DNA of 6,990 nucleotides from Gammaproteobacteria bacterium UBA3067 (lineage in GTDB: Bacteria > Pseudomonadota > Gammaproteobacteria > Pseudomonadales > UBA3067), in assembly GCA_002366835.1 (NCBI GenBank), contig DFBZ01000037.1:1-6990 (forward strand), written 5' to 3'. The notes beneath the pieces were generated by a model. It was not told where the DNA came from. It saw only the letters and a program-made list of their open reading frames with translations, and did no database searches. A program made the translations under genes and the position numbers. Shown here piece after piece: positions 1 through 6,990 of this stretch; position 1 is the stretch's first letter, and every line of letters begins with the position of its first letter.

Positions 1-165
1 ATCAAGCTGCTGAAAGCTTTGTTGTTTATTCCCATCACTCAAAGCCATGGACGAAGGTGATAGAGTCGCATAGGAATGAATTAAATTTAGTATCGTATCG
101 GTGGAAGATAGTCGTACTGACGTTTCATTCCACTGATTAATTAATGCAAGGTCATGGGGCGTAAG
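1..165 (-). other. Start of adenylation domain A2 (module n+1), truncated by the window edge
   Basis: The last ~55 residues (2276-2330) have the form of the C-to-A linker and the first part of an A domain. There is LLTPHDLALINQWNET with the conserved W-N-x-T element, matched in A1 by LSIWNQTARPYP. Next comes LIHSYATLSPSSMALSDGN, and finally SFQQLD at the window edge, which corresponds to the A1 core motif (LTYxELD type). Substrate-determining regions lie beyond the window, so nothing can be said about its amino acid. GC here is about 37-43%. Confidence 0.85.
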
Positions 166-3100
166 CAATGAAATATTTTCTATGCTTTCGATATTATTCT
201 GTCCAGATTTTGATTCTATATTGTCGCTAACAATCTGGCTTAGTACCTGCGTTATTTGCGAAAGTAATCGTTCAATTTGTTGTTCTGAAAATTGCACCTC
301 ATCGTAGGTTATCTGAACATGAATTTTTTCACCCGGCAAAATAACCAGTGTTAGCGGGTAGTGGGTTTCTTCAACACTTTGGGAGCCAAGAATTTTTAGT
401 GCGGTGGGCGTTTTTGCTAGTTCTTCATCAACGGGGTAGTTTTCAAAAACCAATAGTGATTGAAAAATATCTTCTCGTACTTCGCTCAGGCTTTGAATGG
501 TAAACAGGGGCAAGTATTCATAAGCGCGGGCCTCGGTTTGCTGCGTTTGCAAGTTCTGCAACCACTGGCCAATACTTTGGTTTTTATCTAGCTGAACACG
601 CATGGGCAAGCTGTTAATAAATAGACCCACTCGCTGTTCGATATCACTCAGCTCGGCTGGGCGGCCTGATACGGTTATACCAAACACCACATCGTTGTTG
701 CCACTATAAGCTGAAAGCAGGTAGGCCCATGCACCTTGAAAAATTGTGTTGAGGGTGACTTGCTGATGTTGTGCATAGACTTTGAGGCTTTCCGCCAGAG
801 CAGCAGGCAGTTGCCGCCTGATGATGGGTTTTAATTTGTCGCTGTGTTGCTCCTCATCAGCCATGTGACTGGCATTTTTTAAGGCACGCTGGCCTGGTAA
901 GGGCGTCGGCGCTCTAAAACCTTCAAGCGCCTCCCGCCAGTATTCCTTTGCGTGGTCTTCATTTTGCTGACTCAACCACTGAATATAATCCTGATACGGT
1001 GGCGCGGGCGGCAGAGGCTGCGGCAGATCTTCTGCAGCAAGTTGTTGATAGCATTGCAGCAGCTCGCCGAGCACCAGGGTGACAGACCAGCCATCAAGTA
1101 AAATATGGTGGAAGCTCCACACCATATCGTGCTGATTATTTTCCGAAGAGAGCACGGCAACCCGCATCAAAGGAGCTTGTTCGAAATCAAAATTCTGCAA
1201 GCGATCTGTGCTTAACAGGGTGTCTAAGCCCATATCTTTTGTGCTATATTGCGTAATGGGTAGGCGCACGTGTTTGCTAACACGCTGCACCGGTTTATCG
1301 CCCGCTTCCACAAAGGCGGTACGAAAAATACTGTGTCGGTCGCAGATTTGCTGCCAAGCCTCCTCCAGTAGTGACACATCCAGCTTACCTTCGAGGCTGA
1401 CGACTTGCTGCTCGTGGTAGGAGACGCGGCCTTCGCTAAGCTTGTGATGGAACCATAAGCCTTCCTGCAGAGGTGCAAGGGGATAAATCGCCTCCACTTC
1501 GCGCGGCAAAGGCAGGAGGAAATCCACTTCCTGCTGCGATAAGGATAAGAGGGGGAAATCAGCTGGAACACGGCCACCATATTGCGGCGCGAGGCAGTAA
1601 TCAATCAGGGCATTTAAGTTGGTGTGATATTGCCCCACCCAAGCCTCGATGAGCTTGGCTGAAAAGAGTTGCTCACTGTAACGCCACATGATCTGTAATT
1701 GCGCACCCGCTTCGCCGTTCTGAATGATACCGGCGACATCGAGCAGATAAGGCTGATGTGATTCTGCTGAGCGCTCTTGGCCTGGGCTTTCTTGCGCCAC
1801 CTTAAAAGCCTGATTTTCATTGAATAAATTTCCCGTTTGGCCGAGGTAGTTAAAGCTCACTTGGGGCACGGCGCATGTCTGGAAGGCACTTTCTGCGTCG
1901 CTAATATCACCGGTTTCCAGCATGTGTTGCTGCTGGTAACGCAATAAACCATAAGCGAGGCCATTGCCGGGCACTTCTCGCAGCTGTTGCTTCAGGGCTT
2001 TAATTTTCTGCCCCCAGTTTTCACCTTCGCTGTGTAATAACACCGGATAAAGCGTGGTAAACCAGCCGAGGGTGCGGGAGCTATCCCATTGCTCGCCAAG
2101 AAATTCACGGCCATGGCCTTCTAAGGCGATCAATTGCTTGCCGCTTTGCTGGCCTTGCTCATGGTTAATATTGTTCAGCGTTTCCACCAGTGCCGTTAAA
2201 AGCAGGTCACTGATTTCGGTGTGGAAGGCTTTGGGCACTTGGCGCAGCAGTTGTTCAGTACGCTCGGCATCCAACAGAAAGGTCTGGCTTTGGGTGTGTT
2301 TTGCCAGATTGTGTAAGGCAGCGCCATCGGCTAAATCGGTTTGAATGCAGGAGGTTTCTTCTCTATCAATACCTTGCCAGTAGGCCTTTTGGGCCAATAC
2401 GCTTTCTTCCTGCGCGAACTGCCAGAGTCGCTCGCCCCAGTGAGCGAATGCCGTGGTTTTTCGACCCAGATCAATGGCCTGCCCCTCAGCTTGCTGACCC
2501 ATGGCCAGGGACAGATCCTCCAGTAAAATGCGCCAGGAAACGCCATCGATAATCAGGTGGTGTGCCACTATCAAGAGACGGTGCTGGTCGCCAATTTTGT
2601 ACCAAATGGCTCGAAATAATGGCCCTGTCTCAAGATCGAGACTGGCTTGCGCGTTTCGTAAGGCTTCATCCAATGCCCCTTGCTCAGGCGATAATTTTTC
2701 CACAGAAAACATGCTCTGCATCAACGGGTGCTGCCAATCCAGGGGCAGGTATTGCTGCTTGCCTTGGGGGCTCTTCTCCTTAGGACTATTATCTTTAGGG
2801 TAATAGCCCCGCAACATATCATGCTGCTTCACCAGCGCACGCACAGCCTGTTCGGTGGCGGTGATGGCTTGTTGAATATCGGCTTCGCTGTGTAAGTTGG
2901 CCGCTGGCTGCAGTAACAGTGACATATTCCAGTGTTCAGCATCAGCGAAAGATTGCTCGTAAAACCAATGCTGAATCGGGGTTAACGCTGCGCTGTGTGT
3001 CACTGCCTCCTGCTGGGCAATCAGGTTTTCCGCACTACCTACCACTTTCGCCAGCTCGGCAATGGTCTGATTTTCAAACAATTGTTTGGTAGAAAAACGA

Positions 3101-6100
3101 ATGCCCGCGCGCTTGGCCCGGCTCACCACTTGAATGGATAAAATCGAATCACCACCGAGGGCGAAAAAGTTATCGTAGAGGCCCACCTGGGGAATGCCCA
3201 GTAGGGTTTGCCAGATTTGCGCCAAGGTTTTTTCTATCTCACTTTGAGGCAATCGCTCGGGCGCATGGTTGCGCTCTGGCTTAGGTAAGGCGCGATGATC
3301 CACTTTGCCATTGGGCGTTAGGGGCAGTTTTTCCAAACAAGTCCAGAAGGTCGGCAGCATATAAGCGGGCAAAAATTCTGCAGCGGTGGTTTTCAGCATT
3401 TCCAATTGTGCTGGCTCATCCAGCACCACCCAGGCCACCAGTTGGCTGCCGCGCTCTGATTTTTGTGCACGTACCACCACGTCCCGCAAGGCGCAGTCGG
3501 ATGTCCTTCCGCCAGCCTGTTTAATGGCCGCTTCCACTTCCCCCAGTTCAATACGGTGACCACGAATTTTGACTTGATGATCCTGCCGGCCGAGAAATTC
3601 AATAGAGCCGTCGCCGCGAAAACGTGCCATATCACCACTGCGATAAAGCACCGGCCCGTGGCCATATACTTTTGCAAAGGGGTTGGGGACAAAAGCGTTG
3701 CGGGTCAGCTCTGGCTTGAAACGATAGCCCCTTGCCACACCATCACCGGCGGTACACAACTCGCCCACCATACCCACGGGCAAAGGCTGCAAATTTTGAT
3801 CAAGAATGTAAACTTGGGTATTAGAAACAGGACGACCAATCGACACCGAGCGGGAAACATCTTCGGCACCTTGTGGGGTATAGAACGTCGTGAGTGTGGT
3901 ATTTTCGGCTGGCCCATAAAGATTGATAAAACGCAGGTGAGGATATGCGCTGAGCAAATCCCGCACCCGCGCGGCATTAACCACTTCCCCGCCCGTCATC
4001 GCCACCTTGAGCAAACCCATAGCTTCAGGGTTAAATTCCACCATGGTATGAAACAGCGCGGTGGTTAAAAATGCATGGCTAATGCCCTGGGAGCGCACCA
4101 GTTGGCCAAATTGTTCGGGGTCAAGATGACCGGGTGGAGCCAGTACCAGTTTCGCCCCGTTTAGCAAAGCCCCCCAAATTTCCCATGTGGCGGCATCAAA
4201 GGCGATGGGCGCATAGTGCAAGCAGATATCATCTGGGCTAACTGCCACAACGTTGCTGTTTTTCACCAGCCGCAATACATTGCGGTGCGTTATTTCAATG
4301 CCTTTGGCTTGCCCGGTTGAGCCGGAGGTATAAATAACCAGCGCCAGTTGATCCGCACGCACGCTTATATCAGGCGCTTGGCAGGGCTGGCTTTCAAGCG
4401 CTATGCCGTCATCAATAACGGGCAAATCACAGCCATTAAAGCGCGCCTCTTGCGCAGCGCTGCATAGCACAAATTTTGCGCCAGAATCTTCCAACATATA
4501 GAACAAACGTTCATCGGGATAGTTGGGATCAAGGGGCAAATACGCGCCGCCCGCCTTCACAATGGCCAGCAAACTCACCAGCAGATTCACCGAACGTTCA
4601 CCGCAATAAGCCACCACCGTTTCGACACCTACCCCTTGCTCCACCAAATAATTCGCCATCTGGTTGGCACGCTTCTCAAGAGCTTGGTAGGAAAGCACCT
4701 CCCCCTCACTCCAGAGGGCGGGATGATGGGGCGCGGAAGAAACCACCGCATCAAACTCTGCCCCAATATTACTTTCGGAGGGGTATGGCCGCGCGGTCTG
4801 ATTCCAAATGCTCAGCATACGCACGCGTTCCGCCTTATCCAGCAAGCTGATTTCCTGCACCGGTTTATCGGCGTATTCGAGGAAATTTTCCAAGGTGTGC
4901 TGGAATTGGGACATCAAACACTGAATACTGGCCAGACTAAACAGCTCCCCCTGGTAGGAGATTTTCATAGTGAGCTGTTTACCGGGCACAAAAATCAAAG
5001 TGAGGGGGAAATTGGTTTTCCATACCGCCTGCACCTCGCCGACTTCAAAGGGCATTTCAGCCGCTGACAAAGCTTGATCCACCGGATAATTTTCAAATAC
5101 CAGAATAGATTCGAATAAGTGCTCCCCTCCCCCCAAGCCACACAAACGTTGTAGAGCACTTAAAGAAGTCGATTCAAAGGGACGCATCGCCACATGCTGA
5201 TGCTGGATGCTTTCCAACCACGATAAAATGGATTGCGTATGTTCATCAACCGAGCCACTGGGCACAGCAACGCTAAAAGGCAGCGTATTAATAAACATGC
5301 CCGCCATTTGCTCCACCTGCGGCAAGTGGGCAGGTCGACCGGAAACGGTGGTGCCAAACAGCACTTTTTCGTCACCCGCGTATCGACTTAATAAATAGGC
5401 CCATGCGCCCTGAAACAGGGTATTTAAAGTAAGATGATGACGTTTAGTGAATTTTTCTAAGCGCTGCGTAAAGGCTTCAGAAAAACGCGTTTCTTCTGTT
5501 TCATAGCTTTGTCGACGGCTAGAGTTTTCACCTTCTAAGGGCCATTGGCTTTCGACACAAGGCAAAGGGGTCGCCCGTTCGAAATCTACCAATTGCTCCC
5601 GCCAGAAATCATCCGCAGCTTGCTTGTCTTCATTGACTAAATAACGAATAAACTGCTCATAGGGTGGGCCAGCTTGTGGCTGTATATCTTGCCCCGCCAA
5701 AAGACCGCGATAAAACCGAAATAAATCCGTCAGTACCAACGAAACGGACCAACCATCCAAGATTAAATGGTGGAAGTTAAATACCAGATAATAAGCAGAA
5801 GATGCCTTAGGCATCACACCAATACGCATTAAACCTGCCCGACCCAAATCGAAACCAGCTTGGCGCTCATCTGCCAATAATTTTTGCAGCGCCTGTGCGT
5901 CCCCTTCGGGGTGAAATTGAATGGATTGAGGCATATCGCTACGCACAAATTGCAGCGCTTGGGGTAGTTCATCCCAAATAAATGCGCTGCGTAAAATAGG
6001 ATGGCGAAACTGGGTTAATTCCCATGCCCGTTGTAGCGCTTGTTTATCTAAAGCGCCGTTTATTTCGATGGTCATCTGCTCGAAATAAGTTTCACCACTT

Positions 6101-6990
6101 TCATCATGCAGGGCGTGGAACAACATACCTTCCTGCATGGCAGACAAGGGATAAATACTTTCGAGTTGACGATTATTATCGCGTAGGGTGAGAGCCTTGC
6201 AAACACGACTCAAAGTCTCTTCAGGCAAAGACAACAAGGGGAAATCACTTTGGGAATAAGAAAAGTGACTCACATCAGAACAATAAAGGCTTAACTGTTG
6301 CAGTGCCTCACAATACACATCCAGAAAATGTTCAACGGTGCTTGTCGAAAAACGTTGGGCATCGTATTGGCAGCTAATGGAAAGTACATCGTTTTGTATA
6401 CTGGCATTGATTTCCAAGGGATAAATTGCCGCATTCTCTTCAGCAATTTGTTGCGGAGAAAAAACGTCTGTCCATTCAAAAACATCACTGCTTTGTTGAT
6501 GCACCTGCCCTAGATAATTAAACAATACCTCTGCGGGCTGTTCTCTTAATGCAGCACACTGACCCGCCTGCGCTAACCAGCCATAGGCCAACCCTTGCTG
6601 AGGCACTGCGCGCAACTGTTCTTTCACTGCAATCAATAATGCAGCAAGAGAATAGTCTTTTGGCAAAACGAAACGCTGTGGATAAAGCGCTGTAAACCAG
6701 CCCACCGTTTGAGACAAGTCCATTTTTTCAGCATTTAGTGTGCGGCCATGGCTTTCTAAGTCGATCCGAAATGCGTCTAATTTATTGGTTTTTTTCAGGC
6801 TTAATAATAAGGCGGCCACCAGCAACTCATTCACATCATTTTGAAAGTTTTTTACACTTTCATGCATCAGTTGCCGGGTTGCTGCACTATCAAGCTGGCG
6901 CTGCTGACGCGCTCGCAAACGTGTGCATTGCGGTATGGCTTTATCAGTAAAAAGAGGCTCGCAGCGTTCTAGCTGTTGTGACCAATAAGA
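1..6990 (-). CDS. Multimodular nonribosomal peptide synthetase, internal fragment (E-C-A-PCP-E-C-A)
   Basis: One uninterrupted minus-strand frame covers all 2330 codons of the window and is open at both ends, so the start codon, ribosome binding site and stop lie outside. The encoded protein is a cytoplasmic NRPS that builds a peptide by thiotemplated condensation. Domains in order, by window residue: E1 C-terminal part (1-~255), C1 (~276-~705), A1 (~714-1245), PCP (~1250-1320), E2 (1336-~1817), C2 (~1832-~2255), A2 start (~2276-2330). Core motifs are intact throughout: HHxxxDG at 407, 1477 and 1961; YTSGSTG at 887; LGGDS with Ser1282; EGHGRE at 1624. No frameshift or internal stop was found, so the enzyme looks functional. 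E-C junctions are fused in one chain, with no sign of docking domains. Missing from the window are the loading module, the thioesterase and any tailoring genes, so the product cannot be named. NRPS identity is very secure. Confidence 0.97.
169..228 (-). other. AT-rich interdomain linker between C2 and A2
   Basis: Residues 2255-2274 form an Asn/Ile/Ser/Glu-rich linker containing the tetrapeptide NIES twice (in DNIES and NNIES) followed by IENIS. By hand count 17 of 60 bases are G or C (28%), the lowest seen in the window. The corresponding C1-A1 linker (LEYADKPVQEISLL) is about ten residues shorter and has ordinary composition. It is probably a flexible hinge at the module boundary and has no separate catalytic role. 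Confidence 0.6.
230..1497 (-). other. Condensation domain C2 of module n+1, probable DCL type
   Basis: Residues ~1832-2255 form a second complete condensation domain, which would join the peptide ending in D-residue n to the amino acid loaded by the next A domain. Motifs: IYPLAPLQEGLWFHH at 1835, HHILLDGWS at 1961 with catalytic His1962 and Asp1966, YQDYIQWL, YWREAL, TLNTIFQGAWAYLLSAY, FGITVSGRPAEL, VGLFINSLPMRV and LLVFENYPVD. It is clearly a paralogue of C1: the two share long identical or near-identical blocks such as FQGAWAYLLS and FENYPVD. Its place right after E2 implies a DCL-type donor site. Codon use becomes more AT-rich towards its C-terminal half (below about nt 700). The subtype is inferred from context. 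Confidence 0.94.
1540..2985 (-). other. Epimerization domain E2 of module n, complete
   Basis: Residues ~1336-1817 form a complete epimerization domain that converts the newly added residue n to D while it sits on the PCP. Motifs: LTPIQHWF at 1336 (E1 motif), HHLIIDGVSWRILLEDL at 1477 (E2 motif; His1478 and Asp1482, with the VSWRI continuation typical of E rather than C), ALEGHGRE with Glu1624 (E4), LGWFTTLYP around 1642 (E5), PGNGLAYGLLRY (E6), FNYLGQ ending at 1718 (E7) and DFPLLSL from 1811. All residues normally required for epimerization are present, so it should be active. The loop after HDMLR (about 1395-1415) is longer and richer in Lys and Pro than is usual. The preceding LGGDS carrier and following C domain support the assignment. 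Confidence 0.96.
3035..3240 (-). other. Peptidyl carrier protein (thiolation) domain of module n
   Basis: Residues ~1250-1320 form a carrier domain that holds the amino acid and then the growing peptide on a phosphopantetheine arm. It starts with the helix around IEKTLAQIWQTLLG, followed by VGLYDNFFALGGDSILSIQVV, with the attachment serine at 1282 (codon 3147-3145), and ends near FENQTIAELAKVV. The LGGDS form, with Asp before Ser, is the version commonly found on carriers that feed an epimerization domain, whereas LGGHS is usual ahead of a C domain. This agrees with E2 coming next. A phosphopantetheinyl transferase encoded elsewhere would be needed for activation. Confidence 0.96.
3255..4850 (-). 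other. Adenylation domain A1 of module n (amino acid activation)
   Basis: Residues ~714-1245 form a full-length A domain, which activates an amino acid with ATP and loads it on the downstream PCP. Core motifs in order are: LSYQAL at 766 (A1), VKAGGAYLPLDP at 811 (A2), YTSGSTGQAKG at 887-897 (A3, P-loop), FDAATWEIWG at 931-940 (A4), NLYGPAENTT from 1023 (A5, with Ala instead of the usual Thr before Glu1029), GELCTAGDGVARGY (A6), YRSGD at 1116 (A7), VKIRGHRIELGEVE at 1140 (A8), LPAYMLP (A9) and PNGK at 1226 with catalytic Lys1229 (A10). Aligning A4-A5 by hand to the GrsA Phe pocket gives Asp932, Ala933, Trp936, Phe974, Met998, Gly1000, Leu1024, Thr1032, Leu1033, Lys1229. Asp932 indicates an alpha-amino acid. 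The D-A-W-F-x-G start resembles one published Leu code (DAWFLGNVVK), but the last part differs, so the substrate is only tentatively aliphatic or hydrophobic. No embedded methyltransferase or oxidase was seen. Confidence 0.96.
4880..6165 (-). other. Condensation domain C1 of module n, probable DCL type
   Basis: Residues ~276-705 form a complete condensation domain that makes the peptide bond between the upstream D-configured donor and the A1-derived acceptor. Motifs are IYPLSAMQEGMLFH from 279 (C1 motif), HHLILDGWS at 407 with catalytic His408 and Asp412 (C3), the YEQFIRYL and FWREQL stretch, TLNTLFQGAWAYLLSRY (C4), FGTTVSGRPA (C5), AGMFINTLP and LVFENYPVD (C7 region). It directly follows E1 in the same chain. 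C domains after an E domain are characteristically DCL, accepting a D-configured C-terminal residue at the donor site, and the S-x-M-Q-E-G-M-x-F-H opening fits that class. The subtype is assigned from context plus this motif, not from a phylogeny. A ~20-residue linker with DKPVQEISLL joins it to A1. Confidence 0.94.
6226..6990 (-). other. Epimerization domain E1, C-terminal part (end of module n-1)
   Basis: Residues 1-~255 are the second half of an NRPS epimerization domain, which racemizes the alpha-carbon of the carrier-bound residue so the next C domain can take the D form. Visible motifs are SYW at the window edge, ESHGR at 79-83 (the E4 motif with the glutamate known in this family to act in proton exchange), VGWFTALYP at 96-104 (E5), the PQQGLAYG segment (E6) and FNYLGQ ending at 162 (E7). 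The domain closes with DFPLLSL at 249-255, the same closing motif as E2. The N-terminal half, including the HHxxxDG histidine, and the preceding carrier lie upstream of the window. GC is lower here (about 37-38% in the stretches counted) than in the middle of the window. The call as E rather than C rests on E4-E7, which C domains lack. Confidence 0.93.

Larger units (their letters stand above)
230..2985 (-). repeat. E-C didomain copy 2 (intragenic paralogous repeat)
   Basis: This complete E2-C2 unit is paralogous to the E1-C1 unit at the other side of A1-PCP. The DFPLLSL-to-IYPL spacer between E and C is about 17-23 residues in both copies, so the E-C junction is conserved in architecture. 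The downstream C2-A2 linker, in contrast, differs in length and composition from C1-A1. Confidence 0.7.
4880..6990 (-). repeat. E-C didomain copy 1 (intragenic paralogous repeat)
   Basis: This E1(partial)-C1 unit is paralogous to the E2-C2 unit at about 230-2985. Both copies have the same order of landmarks: GHGR/SHGR, GWFT-LYP, GLAYG, FNYLGQ, DFPLLSL, IYPL-x-x-x-QEG, HH-x-L-x-DGWS, FQGAWAYLLS, SGRPA and FENYPVD. Similarity is strong at protein level, but nucleotide identity is only patchy by eye, so this is an old modular duplication or shared ancestry and not a recent tandem copy. Confidence 0.7.

Noticed and set aside
1224..1820. Minus-strand open frames of 126 and 68 codons (1224-1604 and 1614-1820) in a different frame from the NRPS
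   Set aside because: They overlap the well-conserved E2 C-terminal and C2 N-terminal motifs in the main frame, and are out-of-frame shadows with Arg/Ser/Cys-rich nonsense composition.
2761..2810. Possible frameshift or pseudogene signal at a locally odd stretch of E2
   Set aside because: The main frame stays open through it, and the recognized E2 sequence continues in the same frame on both sides (HDMLR before, SLDLETGPLFRA after), so it is a loop and not a break.
3463..4068. A 201-codon plus-strand open frame opposite the A1 domain
   Set aside because: It lies wholly antisense to the A5-A8 motifs of the NRPS. Its translation shows no recognizable domain, and long antisense frames are common opposite GC-rich codons. 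No ribosome binding site or promoter context supports it.
1285..4870. A 16-base exact match, ctgcaccggtttatcg, at 1285-1300 and 4855-4870
   Set aside because: Both copies encode DKPVQ, but at non-equivalent places (inside C2 and in the C1-A1 linker). A single match of this length in coding DNA with similar codon use is best seen as coincidence, not as an att site or a repeat.
4476..5067. Overlapping plus-strand frames of 124 and 143 codons opposite the C1-A1 junction
   Set aside because: Their composition (Pro/Arg/His-rich) is typical of antisense translation, and the opposite strand codes without interruption for the end of C1 and motifs A1-A2 of the A domain.
1..6990. A non-NRPS or previously undescribed system, CRISPR, RNA gene, mobile element or regulatory region
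   Set aside because: Every part of the window is accounted for by one continuous NRPS frame with motifs in the standard order. No array-like repeats, tRNA-like folds, inverted terminal repeats or intergenic gaps were seen.

Overview
The whole window is the interior of one very large nonribosomal peptide synthetase (NRPS) gene on the minus strand. Reading the complement from 6990 down to 1, with codons in register with both window ends, gives 2330 codons without a stop. Neither the start nor the end of the gene is inside the window. No intergenic DNA, RNA gene, mobile element, promoter or terminator was seen. The many shorter open frames on both strands are shadows of this frame. Residue numbers below count from the first codon (6990-6988).

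In protein order, running from high to low coordinates, the layout is: the C-terminal part of an epimerization domain (E1, ~6990-6226); a condensation domain (C1, ~6165-4880); an adenylation domain with all core motifs and an intact catalytic lysine (A1, ~4850-3255); a peptidyl carrier protein (PCP, ~3240-3035); a complete epimerization domain (E2, ~2985-1540); a second condensation domain (C2, ~1497-~230); and the first ~55 residues of another adenylation domain (A2, ~165-1). The window therefore holds the tail of module n-1, all of module n (C-A-PCP-E) and the head of module n+1 (C-A...).

Together these domains are one stretch of a peptide assembly line. E1 converts the upstream aminoacyl/peptidyl unit to D. 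C1 condenses it with the residue activated by A1 and carried on PCP Ser1282. E2 epimerizes that new residue, and C2 passes the peptide to the amino acid loaded by A2. The peptide is thus expected to contain two successive D-configured residues at positions n-1 and n. The A1 pocket reads approximately D-A-W-F-M-G-L-T-L-K, which suggests an aliphatic or hydrophobic amino acid at low confidence.

The domain set (E followed in cis by C with a Q-E-G-[ML]-x-F-H first motif, and LGGDS carriers ahead of E) together with moderate GC suits a Gram-negative bacterium, most likely a gammaproteobacterium of a secondary-metabolite-rich marine or soil lineage. This is inference; the genus cannot be fixed from the sequence. 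GC is uneven: about 36-43% near both window ends and about 55-62% across A1-PCP-E2, which may reflect module-level recombination. I see no sign of a non-NRPS system here.
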